Shown piece after piece: positions 25,702 through 33,975 of a stretch of DNA of 55,157 nucleotides; position 1 is the stretch's first letter; the number at the start of each line of letters is the position of its first letter. The notes under the pieces were generated by a model, which searched no databases, was not told where the DNA came from, and was given only the letters and a program-made list of their open reading frames with translations. A program made the translations under genes and the position numbers. The DNA comes from an uncultured beta proteobacterium (GTDB taxonomy: Bacteria; Pseudomonadota; Gammaproteobacteria; Burkholderiales; Burkholderiaceae). The DNA lies in contig CAIXDG010000013.1 of NCBI GenBank assembly GCA_903918115.1, positions 1-55,157 of the forward strand, in the 5' to 3' direction.

Positions 25702-26403
25702 TTAAGGCGCCAGATCAAACACTAGTACTTCAGCAGCCTGCCCATTACTCAAGTGAAGATGATCTTCCTCGGCAATAAGTAAGGCATCACCTGCCTGCAG
25801 AATCTGCTCATTAACCATTAATGTTCCCCGAACTAAATGCACATAGGCCTTACGTTGGGGATTAAGCTTGAGATCAGCAGTTTGCGCACCAGAAAATAAA
25901 CCTGCATAGAGTTTGGCATCTGCCGTCATCATCACTGAATTATGAGCTGCAGTGGGGGAGGCAATTAAGCGTAGCTGCCCCTCTTTTTCAGCGGTGGGTA
26001 TGGTTTTCTGCTCATAACTAGGCGCTATTTCTGCCACGCTTGGCTCAAGCCAAATTTGTAAGAGGTGGGTAGTTGCATCTGGCGCATGATTAAATTCACT
26101 ATGGGTAACTCCCGTACCAGCGCTCATCCGTTGTACGTCGCCCGGTGGGATACCTTCGATATTGCCCATGCTATCTTCGTGGGCGAGCACGCCTTCAAGT
26201 ACATACGTGATTATTTCCATGTTTCGATGACCGTGTTTGCCGAAACCTTTGCTAGCTGCAACCCAATCTTCGTTGATTACCCTTAAATTACCCCAGCCCA
26301 TAAAGCGGGGGTCGTGATATCCCGCAAAAGAAAAGGAATGAAAACTTTTTAACCAGCCATGATCAGCATAGCCGCGTTCATTTGACTTACGGAGTAATTG
26401 CAT
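25702..26403 (-). CDS. Pirin family protein (YhhW-like)
   Basis: A 233-residue bicupin. The metal site is complete: His57 and His59 in GKHGHRNMEI, His101 and Glu103 in GVTHSEFN. Relatives bind iron or another divalent metal, and some cleave quercetin with oxygen; others act as redox sensors. The C-terminal cupin is degenerate, as usual. It begins three bases after the psiE stop and is probably co-transcribed with it. Confidence 0.9.
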   Translation of the reverse strand: MQLLRKSNERGYADHGWLKSFHSFSFAGYHDPRFMGWGNLRVINEDWVAASKGFGKHGHRNMEIITYVLEGVLAHEDSMGNIEGIPPGDVQRMSAGTGVTHSEFNHAPDATTHLLQIWLEPSVAEIAPSYEQKTIPTAEKEGQLRLIASPTAAHNSVMMTADAKLYAGLFSGAQTADLKLNPQRKAYVHLVRGTLMVNEQILQAGDALLIAEEDHLHLSNGQAAEVLVFDLAP

Positions 26404-26406
26404 GTT

Positions 26407-26856
26407 TTAGCTAGGGTCGGTTTTATCGGGAAATGCAGTGGTAGAGTATTGAATGATTGCGCTTGAAAAAGCTAATAATAAAATCGCACCCGCCATAATT
26501 AAGATCTGCATATTAGCCTCGTGATTCGTGCTGACGATGTCGATGATCAGCCGTGTGACGGCAGTAATAGCCACAGCAATTAGAAAACGAACTGGCATGC
26601 GATTGGTTTTAAAATAGACCCCGATCATTGCACCAATTTCTAAATAAATAAATAGCAAAATCAGCTCACCAACGGTAGCAAAGCCTTTTTGGAACATGGT
26701 AATGAAGGCGTCTCCCGCTGACCAAACCGTAGCCATACCAATAGCAAATAAAGCCAGCCGATGAAAAATAGAGACTAGTAAGTTACCAAACGGAATCGAC
26801 CAGCGCTCAAAATTACGTTCTAGCTTTGAAACCTCACGTGGTGTATCGGATTGCAT
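26407..26856 (-). CDS. psiE: PsiE-like membrane protein
   Basis: A 149-residue inner-membrane protein with four hydrophobic segments, matching the phosphate-starvation-inducible PsiE family (L-I-L-L-F-I-Y-L-E-I-G-A-M-I-G-V-Y, then R-F-L-I-A-V-A-I-T-A-V-T-R). Its function is unknown. I chose ATG 26856 because AAAGGAG lies five bases before it; the ATG at 26871 would place that ribosome site inside the coding region. No pho-box-like repeat was seen upstream. It is divergent from the glycosyltransferase unit. Confidence 0.82.
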   Translation of the reverse strand: MQSDTPREVSKLERNFERWSIPFGNLLVSIFHRLALFAIGMATVWSAGDAFITMFQKGFATVGELILLFIYLEIGAMIGVYFKTNRMPVRFLIAVAITAVTRLIIDIVSTNHEANMQILIMAGAILLLAFSSAIIQYSTTAFPDKTDPS

Positions 26857-26929
26857 GAAGACTCCTTTCATTGTGACGGGTTGGATTTATCTGGGGCATT
26901 GATGATGCTAAACGATTCGGCTAAAAACT

Positions 26930-26950
26930 GCTAACCGAACCGTAGTTAGC
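26930..26950. repeat. Inverted repeat between psiE and the arnT-like gene
   Basis: GCTAAC and GTTAGC flank a 9-nt spacer in the 166-base divergent gap. It could be an operator for either side. No T-run follows, so a terminator is unlikely. Confidence 0.28.
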
Positions 26951-27022
26951 CCTTAATTTAACCTATTAGTCCTGTTTAGAGTCTTTCTCGAGGCGCACCC
27001 GATAACTAGATAAACTAGGGGG

Positions 27023-28717
27023 ATGCGGGGACATTTATCGATTCGAACAGCTTGGCTGATACTGGCTCTGGCTATATTCACCTATCTTTTTGGTTTAGAT
27101 AGTCGTTTCGCCCCCAAAAATGGTGACGAATACGTGTATATGCATATTGCCCGGATGACGGCAGATGCGCAGAGCTGGTTGCCTCTGCAATCAACCTTAG
27201 CGGGCATGCAAAATACCAAGCCCCCCTTATTATTTTGGCAAGGTATTGCTACGAGTAGCTGGGGTCAACATTGGTCTTTGTGGAATTTACGCTGGCCCAG
27301 TGTTTTATACACTGGCCTAACTGCTTTTTTTCTATTCTTAGCAGTAAGGCGCTTTACCCGGGATTGGCGCACTGGCTGTCTAGCAGCATTCATTTGGTTG
27401 AGTTTTTTTGCTAGTTATCGCTATGGGCGCCCCTTTCTTACCGATCCCCCCGAAGTGTTTTGGCTTACCTTGCCGTTTTTTGCTTTGCTGTATTGGGGGA
27501 GAGCTGCTTTTGAATCAAAATGGCTTTTCCCATTCTGCGCAGCAGGGTGTTTTGGCATTGCATTTCTTTATAAATCATTTGCCTATGTAGTGCCAGCATC
27601 CTGTGCTTTAAGTCTCTGGTACTGGCGTTTTCGACAGGGGTCTGTTACGCAAGTGATTCGTAACGATAGCTTCAAGATTATTGGTATTGGCCTTTTGGCG
27701 CTAGCGATTTTTGCCTTGTGGTTTGTGTTCGACCCAGCACCAGGTGCTGTTTGGCGAGAATTTGTCGTTGGCGAGAATGCGGGCAAATTTGCTACAGATA
27801 ATTTTTCTTACTTCAAGGATTTATTGTGGGGTACAGACAGCCTATGGATGCTACTAGTGATGTTCTTGGCAAACGCTGGCTTATTTATTTTTGTTTTGCT
27901 TTCTACCTTGGCGCAAAGTTGGCGAGAACGTTATCGCCTCAGCAATGAAGAGGTTTATTTATGGCTATTTATCCTCACTTTCTTCTTGATATTTAGTTTG
28001 CCGAGTCAACGTTCGGGACGTTATTTATTGCCTGTAATGCCAGCTGTAGCCGCCCTCATTGCTATTCATTGGAATCATTTACCCCGCTGGGGATTTCAGC
28101 TTGCCTTACTGCTTGAGCTTTTGATAGTGCTGGCTTTAGTTTGGTTCGGGTGGAACTTATCATGGCCGTTTGCTTTTTGGCATTGGGTTTTATTAGCTGC
28201 CGCTTCAGGCACAGCGTTAATCGGTCTCTGGCGCCGGGAGGCAACAAAATTAAGCGCCTTAGTCGGTAGTTTTTTTGCCTGCACCTTACTTGTCAGCGGC
28301 CTCTGGCCATTAGAGTCGAATTTGGGCCGCTATAGCGCGGGCACGCTTATAGCAATTCAGAATCAAGATGTGTGGGTGCCCTGTGATTATCGAGCTAAAG
28401 ATGAAGAATATCGATTGCTCATGCCGGGCGCTCGAATTCATGGCTATCAACAAGATGCAGCTCATAATATGTCCCAGTTGAGCAAGCAATATCCTTTATT
28501 TGCAGTACATGCATCACCTGCAGAGCAATTGGTTTTGTGTGACGGTTGTAAAATAATTGGGCAGCGTAGTGAAATGCGAGCGCGGCAAAACGAGGCAGAA
28601 ATTCTGGCGATTCTGTTAGGTCAAATTAACCAAAATTTATTTGTTAATGAATATTTGATTGCCGCACCGTCTGTTGATTTGGCGACTAGCCTGCAACTCA
28701 AGGATGCTTGTCGATGA
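27023..28717 (+). CDS. ArnT-like glycosyltransferase, GT39/PMT superfamily
   Basis: A 564-residue inner-membrane enzyme with about 11-12 helices and a C-terminal periplasmic part. It resembles ArnT and related polyprenyl-phosphate-sugar transferases: the first periplasmic loop holds the catalytic-type acidic pair N-G-D-E-Y with Asp35/Glu36, followed by Q-N-T-K-P-P-L-L-F-W, then the R-W-P-S segment. It probably moves a sugar from a lipid-linked donor to lipid A, another glycan or a protein in the periplasm. Five G abut the ATG, too close for a Shine-Dalgarno. Its stop overlaps the next start (ATGA). Confidence 0.85.
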   Translation: MRGHLSIRTAWLILALAIFTYLFGLDSRFAPKNGDEYVYMHIARMTADAQSWLPLQSTLAGMQNTKPPLLFWQGIATSSWGQHWSLWNLRWPSVLYTGLTAFFLFLAVRRFTRDWRTGCLAAFIWLSFFASYRYGRPFLTDPPEVFWLTLPFFALLYWGRAAFESKWLFPFCAAGCFGIAFLYKSFAYVVPASCALSLWYWRFRQGSVTQVIRNDSFKIIGIGLLALAIFALWFVFDPAPGAVWREFVVGENAGKFATDNFSYFKDLLWGTDSLWMLLVMFLANAGLFIFVLLSTLAQSWRERYRLSNEEVYLWLFILTFFLIFSLPSQRSGRYLLPVMPAVAALIAIHWNHLPRWGFQLALLLELLIVLALVWFGWNLSWPFAFWHWVLLAAASGTALIGLWRREATKLSALVGSFFACTLLVSGLWPLESNLGRYSAGTLIAIQNQDVWVPCDYRAKDEEYRLLMPGARIHGYQQDAAHNMSQLSKQYPLFAVHASPAEQLVLCDGCKIIGQRSEMRARQNEAEILAILLGQINQNLFVNEYLIAAPSVDLATSLQLKDACR

Positions 28718-29931
28718 AGCGGATTTTCAGTTTAATGGCTTTATTGCTTGCTGCAGCGAGCGCCATAGTTTATCTAAAGGGCTTACCGGCATGGTCTGAG
28801 TTTAGGCCGCCCCTATTTGATGTCTCAGCAGCAGGTAGAGAAAAAGCACCGACGAATTCAGCTGCCAATCTGTTGCTAAGCAAATTTGATCCACAAGAGA
28901 CTGGAGCTTGGGTCGCAAATTCAATGGCAGCATCAGTACACGCTGCTTCTTTAATTCCTTTAAGTGATGGTAATTTAAGGGCATTTTGGTTCGCTGGAAG
29001 CCGAGAGGGAGCGGAGGATGTCGTGATTCTTTCTTCGATGCTCAATACAAAAACAGGTAACTGGAGTGAGCCAACGGTGGTGATGGATCGCATTACCGCT
29101 GAAAAGGGTTTATCGCGTTATATCGCTAAATTAGGCAACCCAGTGCCCGCTTGGGATACCGATGGACGCTTGCGGCTTTTCTTTGTCACGGTATCCATCG
29201 GCGGTTGGGCTGGCAGTTCGATTAGTTCGATAGTGTCTAACGATGAGGGCATTAATTGGGAGCGCCCAAACCGCTTAATTACTTCACCTTTCCTAAACCT
29301 GAGTTCATTAGTGAAGTCACCCGCTATCCGTTTTGCTGATGGTCGTTTAGGCTTACCTTCTTATCACGAGTTACTTGGTAAGTTTGGCGAGTTCCTGCGT
29401 CTTGATGCGCACCGTGTCATTGATAAGCGACGGATGAGTGCGGGTAGGGCAAGCTTACAGCCCCTCGTTTTTATTGAGTCGACTGAACAAGCTACGGCTT
29501 TATTTCGCCAAGCACGTAGCGCTGGTCCAGCCCAAATTCCTAGCAGCATCACGCATTCAGCTGGTTATTGGTGGGAACAGGCTAGTGATTTGATGTTGCC
29601 TAATCCCAATTCTGCAATTACCGGGGTGCAATTACCCGATGGCACGAGATTATTAGTATTAAACGATTTAGCAGTTGGGCGACATCGTTTGGTTTTATTG
29701 ATGGCCACTCCGCAAGAAACACGATATTCTGCTTGGCGCTTAATTTCTGTACTTGAAGATGATAGTAATTTACCCACAGCTGAACGCCGCGAATTTTCTT
29801 ACCCATTTTTAACTGTGAATAGTAATGGCGATGCGCATTTAGTCTATACCTGGGATAGAAAAAAAATTCGTCATCTACAACTACCCGCAGAGTGGCTTAA
29901 AATTTGGCGCAGTGACTTAAGACCATCATGA
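28714..29931 (+). CDS. Sialidase-fold (BNR/Asp-box) exported protein
   Basis: A 405-residue protein with an N-terminal signal or anchor (residues 4-22). The rest looks like a six-bladed sialidase-type beta-propeller: G-S-R-E-G-A-E-D near 95-102, N-P-V-P-A-W-D-T-D-G-R-L-R-L-F-F near 142-157, a perfect Asp-box S-N-D-E-G-I-N-W at 175-182, and K-S-P-A-I-R-F-A-D-G-R. Bacterial relatives are listed as exo-alpha-sialidases but many lack proof. It may trim or bind the glycan made by its neighbour. Both neighbours overlap it by four bases, so the three are co-translated. Confidence 0.75.
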   Translation: MKRIFSLMALLLAAASAIVYLKGLPAWSEFRPPLFDVSAAGREKAPTNSAANLLLSKFDPQETGAWVANSMAASVHAASLIPLSDGNLRAFWFAGSREGAEDVVILSSMLNTKTGNWSEPTVVMDRITAEKGLSRYIAKLGNPVPAWDTDGRLRLFFVTVSIGGWAGSSISSIVSNDEGINWERPNRLITSPFLNLSSLVKSPAIRFADGRLGLPSYHELLGKFGEFLRLDAHRVIDKRRMSAGRASLQPLVFIESTEQATALFRQARSAGPAQIPSSITHSAGYWWEQASDLMLPNPNSAITGVQLPDGTRLLVLNDLAVGRHRLVLLMATPQETRYSAWRLISVLEDDSNLPTAERREFSYPFLTVNSNGDAHLVYTWDRKKIRHLQLPAEWLKIWRSDLRPS

Positions 29932-30578
29932 ACGCACTTATCAACGCCCTCACGGTATTGTCGGGTCAGCAAGTATTGGCTTTGCTAGAAATGGCCATTA
30001 CTTGTTCGATCTTATTAATTTGGGCTGGCAAATTCATTTTTACGCAAAGTTGGTCGTTATTAAAACGCTTCTCAGTGATGTGCGGATTAACTTTATTTTT
30101 ATTTTTGCCTAGCGAGTATTGGAATTATTTTGGCATTCCGCTTGAGCTACCTTTAGCTGCCTATGTGCGGGGTATTGTTGGCGATTTGAGCGTCGTCACA
30201 CTAGTTTTATTGTGGTCTAGTTTTCTCTTGAATGAAAGATTGGCGTTACCGATTCAGATGAAACTGAGCTTGGCTTGTATTGCAGTCATTTTTTATCCGC
30301 TAGCCTTAGGTTTCACTATGTTTGATCCCTATGCATGGGGTTATGGATCGTGGACTTTCTTGCTTGCTGTATTGCTATTTGCCCTTACAGCCTGGTGGAT
30401 GAACTTGCATATGGTGGTAATAGCAATTGCACTGGCTTTATGTGCTTGGTCATTTCAATGGCATGAGTCGAGCAATTTATGGGACTATTTAATCGACCCC
30501 TTTTTGTGCCTGTGGGCTTTATTGAGTTTAGCAATCAACTACTACCAGCTAAACTCAATAAAGCAATTTAAATCTTAG
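29928..30578 (+). CDS. Membrane protein of the glycosyltransferase unit, hypothetical
   Basis: A 216-residue protein with six or seven hydrophobic segments rich in Trp and Leu and only short polar loops. No family recognised. Its start overlaps the sialidase-fold gene by four bases, so it belongs to the same unit. It may help lipid-linked sugar transport or scaffold the other two, but nothing in the sequence proves this. It ends two bases before the convergent Bug gene. Confidence 0.72.
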   Translation: MNALINALTVLSGQQVLALLEMAITCSILLIWAGKFIFTQSWSLLKRFSVMCGLTLFLFLPSEYWNYFGIPLELPLAAYVRGIVGDLSVVTLVLLWSSFLLNERLALPIQMKLSLACIAVIFYPLALGFTMFDPYAWGYGSWTFLLAVLLFALTAWWMNLHMVVIAIALALCAWSFQWHESSNLWDYLIDPFLCLWALLSLAINYYQLNSIKQFKS

Positions 30579-30580
30579 GC

Positions 30581-31597
30581 TTAATCCGGAATATTGGCTT
30601 TGCGGATGAGTGGGCCCCAGCGATTAATTTCTTTCTCAAGATGATCTTTTAGACCTGGCTCAGATACTTTTGCCATCGGCACAATATCAATACTTGATTC
30701 ATCCATGCGCGCTTTAATGGCGGGATCACTTAAAGCCACTTTCAAAGCAGTGTTGATTTTTTTCAGTATGGGGGCAGGCGTTCCCTTGGGCGCATAAATA
30801 CCATGCCACACTTTGACATCAAAGCCTTTTAAACCGCCTTCATCTAAAGTAGGGATATTGGGTATGCTGGGCAACCGCTTTGGTGTAGTGACCCCATAGG
30901 TTTTGACTTTATCCGACTTAATAAACGGTAAGGTTTGGGTGGTTTGATCACATAATAAATCCACTTGCCCACCCAATAGATCATTGAATGCAGGGCCAGT
31001 ACCTTTATAAGGAATGGTCGTCAGTTTTACACCAATCGCATCCATAAAGACTAAGCCACATAATTGTGAAACTGCACCAGGTCCAGCATTGGCCATGGTG
31101 ACTTTATTCCCATTTTTTTTCAAATAAGCAATTAATTCTTTCAGGTTATTGGGCGGGAAATCCTTACGCGCTAAGAGCACCATGGGCACATCGACTACTT
31201 GGCCGATATATTCGAAATCTTTCATGGGGTCATAGGCTAATTTATCGTTTAAAGCAGGCGCAGTAGCCATCCCGATGTGATAAATAAACAAGGTATAGCC
31301 ATCGGGTTTAGCTTTAGCAACTTTAGTAGCGGCCACCGTACCACCAGCCCCCAAGACATTTTCAACGATGACCGTTTCGCCGAGTGACTTACCCATCGGC
31401 ACTGCAATCAGGCGCGCCACAATATCGGTTGGACCCCCAGCGGCAAAGGGGACAATTAAGCTAATGGGTCGATCAGGGAATTTATTATCGGCCTTGCTTT
31501 GGGCGAAGGCGATGCCTGCGCATGAGAGGGCACTGACGCCTAAAATTAGCGATAACACTGGCATCACAAAATGGTGGCGCGTGATTGGCAATTTCAT
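30581..31597 (-). CDS. Bug-type periplasmic substrate-binding protein (4)
   Basis: A 338-residue TctC/Bug receptor with a signal peptide ending near A-F-A-Q-S (about residue 34). Hallmarks: RPISLIVPFAAGGPTDIVAR, E-N-V-L-G-A-G-G, PDGYT, IPYKGTGPAF. GGAG lies seven bases before the ATG. It is the last gene after the CoA lyase, MmgE/PrpD and hydratase genes on the same strand, so its ligand is likely the acid they degrade, perhaps a tri- or C5-dicarboxylate. The transporter's membrane subunits must be encoded elsewhere. Confidence 0.9.
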   Translation of the reverse strand: MKLPITRHHFVMPVLSLILGVSALSCAGIAFAQSKADNKFPDRPISLIVPFAAGGPTDIVARLIAVPMGKSLGETVIVENVLGAGGTVAATKVAKAKPDGYTLFIYHIGMATAPALNDKLAYDPMKDFEYIGQVVDVPMVLLARKDFPPNNLKELIAYLKKNGNKVTMANAGPGAVSQLCGLVFMDAIGVKLTTIPYKGTGPAFNDLLGGQVDLLCDQTTQTLPFIKSDKVKTYGVTTPKRLPSIPNIPTLDEGGLKGFDVKVWHGIYAPKGTPAPILKKINTALKVALSDPAIKARMDESSIDIVPMAKVSEPGLKDHLEKEINRWGPLIRKANIPD

Positions 31598-31688
31598 TGT
31601 AGGTCTCCGATTGTTAACCCTGTAATTCTGCCATTAGCAATACTGTGAAAAGATAGGTGTTTACCAGCAATTTCGCGTCAAAATCGCA

Positions 31689-32528
31689 CTATTTAGCTTT
31701 GCTTAGGGTTCTTTGTGCTAATAGGACGACTGGCCGATCGATCATGCGCCCATCTAATTTGACTGCGCCGCCATGGGAATCCTGATCCGCTTGCACGACG
31801 CGCTGAGCCCACTCAATTTCAGCGGCACTAGGTTCAAAGGCCTTACGTACTAGACTGATTTGGTTTGGATGAATACATAATTTACCCCCAAAACCCATGC
31901 GTTTTGCGCGGACAGCATCAGCACTAATGCGGTTTTCATCGGTCGTACTAGGTGTAACGCCATCTATCGGCGGGGCAATTTCAGCCACCCGCGATTGAAA
32001 GACTAACTGGAAACGTGCAGTTAGCAATTCACTTTCTTGCTCATCACACACCATGCCAAGGTCGGCCTGTAAATCTAGGTTGCCTAAAGCTAAACGTAAA
32101 ACTTGTTGGGCATTAGCAATTTCTTTGAGGCAATCGAGACCCAGCGCAGTTTCAATCATCGGAATAATGGCAGTGGTAGGTAAAATTTGGGCTGCGCCAT
32201 TAATTTGGTCGCGCGATTCACTTTTGGGGATCAACAAACACGGCGCATTGATTTCTTCTGCGAGCGCTAAATCGGCGCCATAAAATTGAGTGCCCGGGGC
32301 ATTGATACGAATCACTAACTGTTTTTTTTGTGGGTCACTAAAATCGGTCCAAGCTTGGCGTACCAGGCCGCGTGCTTTTTCTTTATCATCAACGCCAACT
32401 GCATCTTCAAGATCAATAATGACTCCTCCCGCTCCACTATTAAGGGCTTTCAGAAAGCGGTCAGGGCGGGTGCCCGGGACAAATAAAAAATTGGTACAGA
32501 ACGCTAAAGTGGTTTCAAGGGGATTCAT
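31689..32528 (-). CDS. CoA-ester C-C lyase (HpcH/HpaI, CitE-like)
   Basis: A 279-residue TIM-barrel enzyme of the citrate lyase beta / malyl-CoA / citramalyl-CoA lyase family. Visible: F-V-P-G-T-R-P-D-R-F near 18 (CoA binding), D-L-E-D-A-V near 39-44, V-R-I-N-A-P-G-T near 72, I-E-T-A-L-G-L with the metal-binding Glu, and GFGGKLCIHPNQI. These enzymes split a hydroxyacyl-CoA into acetyl-CoA plus a ketoacid such as pyruvate or glyoxylate. Substrate specificity cannot be read from the motifs alone. The neighbouring hydratase-like gene suggests citramalyl-CoA. Confidence 0.87.
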   Translation of the reverse strand: MNPLETTLAFCTNFLFVPGTRPDRFLKALNSGAGGVIIDLEDAVGVDDKEKARGLVRQAWTDFSDPQKKQLVIRINAPGTQFYGADLALAEEINAPCLLIPKSESRDQINGAAQILPTTAIIPMIETALGLDCLKEIANAQQVLRLALGNLDLQADLGMVCDEQESELLTARFQLVFQSRVAEIAPPIDGVTPSTTDENRISADAVRAKRMGFGGKLCIHPNQISLVRKAFEPSAAEIEWAQRVVQADQDSHGGAVKLDGRMIDRPVVLLAQRTLSKAK

Positions 32529-32575
32529 GAGATCGGCTCTGGATTAAATAGCTGAATAGCAGGTTGAAAAATAAA

Positions 32576-33961
32576 TTAAATTCCGGGTTTTAAGAAGAAG
32601 CCTACTTTGGGGCAGCGGCGAATTTCCCACAAAGCAGTGAGCGCTTGAGTCATTTCGGCTGCACTAGCGCCCCCACTAAATTGCGCTAAACGCATGGCTT
32701 TCGCGGTAATTTCAGTGCGACTAAGCGTGTTGCCAGGATCACCCTTGGGCTCGTCGACCCGACCCTCAAGACAGCGGCCATCATTTAAGTAGACTTTAAC
32801 TTTACCAATCCAGCGTTGAGGATAGGCTTGATCAACCTCGGGATCAAGCGTCATCGTGACCCGGTCGCGTAAATTACAAATAGCTTCATCGTGATAGTGC
32901 GTGGCAAATTCAGACAAGCCTAAAAATTGATAGTGCGCCGCTAAAGCCAAGACTGTACCCATTGAAAATTTAGATTGGTGGATTGAGCTTGGGTCAATTA
33001 TCGGTCCCAATACGTCAATGGCACCTTGATGAACGAGTGCCTCAATGCGCACAATATCAGATGCCTGTAGACCATGATTTTGTATAACTTGTAGCAGCGC
33101 ATCGGCAGCCGGATGGGTATGCCGACAGGAGGCATGATATTTAAAACTAGTTTCAGCTAAGGCCCAACGCTGACCTAAGCCATCAATGAGTTTGCTCGGC
33201 TCAGCATCACTTGACATGCCAGCGGCTAAACCTTGCGGTCCCTCCAAAATATGTTGTGCGCCAGTAAATCCGGCTTGGGCAAGATAGGCAGACATTAAAC
33301 CAGCTGCTGCTGCATGCGCAGTATGCAATTGCTTAGAGTCGGCGGCATCGCGTAAAAATTCCCAGAGTCCGGCTGATTGCGTACCTGCAGAACCAAAAGC
33401 ATTGAGCATTTGATCCGGATTGAGATTCAGGAGTCGGCCTACTGTTGCCGCTGCCGCGAGGGTTCCAGCTGTACCCGTGGTGTGAAAGACTTTGTAATGC
33501 GAGCGACCTAAAAATTCACCTACCCGAATACCTACTTCATAGCCGGCAACAGCCGCGACAAGTAATTCTTCCCCCGAACAACCGAGGGCTTGTGCACAAG
33601 CAAGTGCTGGCGGAAATACTACGGTCGCGGGATGAAAAACGGAGCCGTTATGCACATCATCTTGTTCGGCTACATGTGAGGCGGCGGCATTGGCCATCGC
33701 GGCTAAGTAAGGACTGGAAGGTTGACGCGTCAATAGAATTTCTGCTGTTCCTGCCGAAGATGCGGGTGGATTGATTACATTGGGTCCCATTGCTTGGGCA
33801 AATTGGGCGATGATTTCTACCGGCTTAGCACCTTTACCGGCAATCGCAGAACCAAACCAATCAACCAATAAATCCTCTGCGCGATTCATGACGCTGGCAG
33901 GAATTGCCTGCGCAGATAAGTTTGCAGCGAAGTGGGCTAATTCAGCAGAGTAATTTTTCAT
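32576..33961 (-). CDS. MmgE/PrpD family protein
   Basis: A 461-residue protein of the family that includes 2-methylcitrate dehydratase PrpD and cis-aconitate decarboxylase (CAD/IRG1). The all-helical N-terminal domain carries D-W-F-G-S-A-I-A-G-K and A-S-H-V-A-E-Q-D-D-V-H near 90-100, where family active-site histidines and aspartates lie; F-K-Y-H-A-S-C-R-H-T-H-P-A-A-D-A near 273 completes the site. A missing CoA-ligand context for methylcitrate (no prpB, prpC or acnD) argues against propionate use here. Its likely substrate is a tricarboxylate, by context. Confidence 0.87.
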   Translation of the reverse strand: MKNYSAELAHFAANLSAQAIPASVMNRAEDLLVDWFGSAIAGKGAKPVEIIAQFAQAMGPNVINPPASSAGTAEILLTRQPSSPYLAAMANAAASHVAEQDDVHNGSVFHPATVVFPPALACAQALGCSGEELLVAAVAGYEVGIRVGEFLGRSHYKVFHTTGTAGTLAAAATVGRLLNLNPDQMLNAFGSAGTQSAGLWEFLRDAADSKQLHTAHAAAAGLMSAYLAQAGFTGAQHILEGPQGLAAGMSSDAEPSKLIDGLGQRWALAETSFKYHASCRHTHPAADALLQVIQNHGLQASDIVRIEALVHQGAIDVLGPIIDPSSIHQSKFSMGTVLALAAHYQFLGLSEFATHYHDEAICNLRDRVTMTLDPEVDQAYPQRWIGKVKVYLNDGRCLEGRVDEPKGDPGNTLSRTEITAKAMRLAQFSGGASAAEMTQALTALWEIRRCPKVGFFLKPGI

Positions 33962-33975
33962 CGTTAAAAAAGGAT

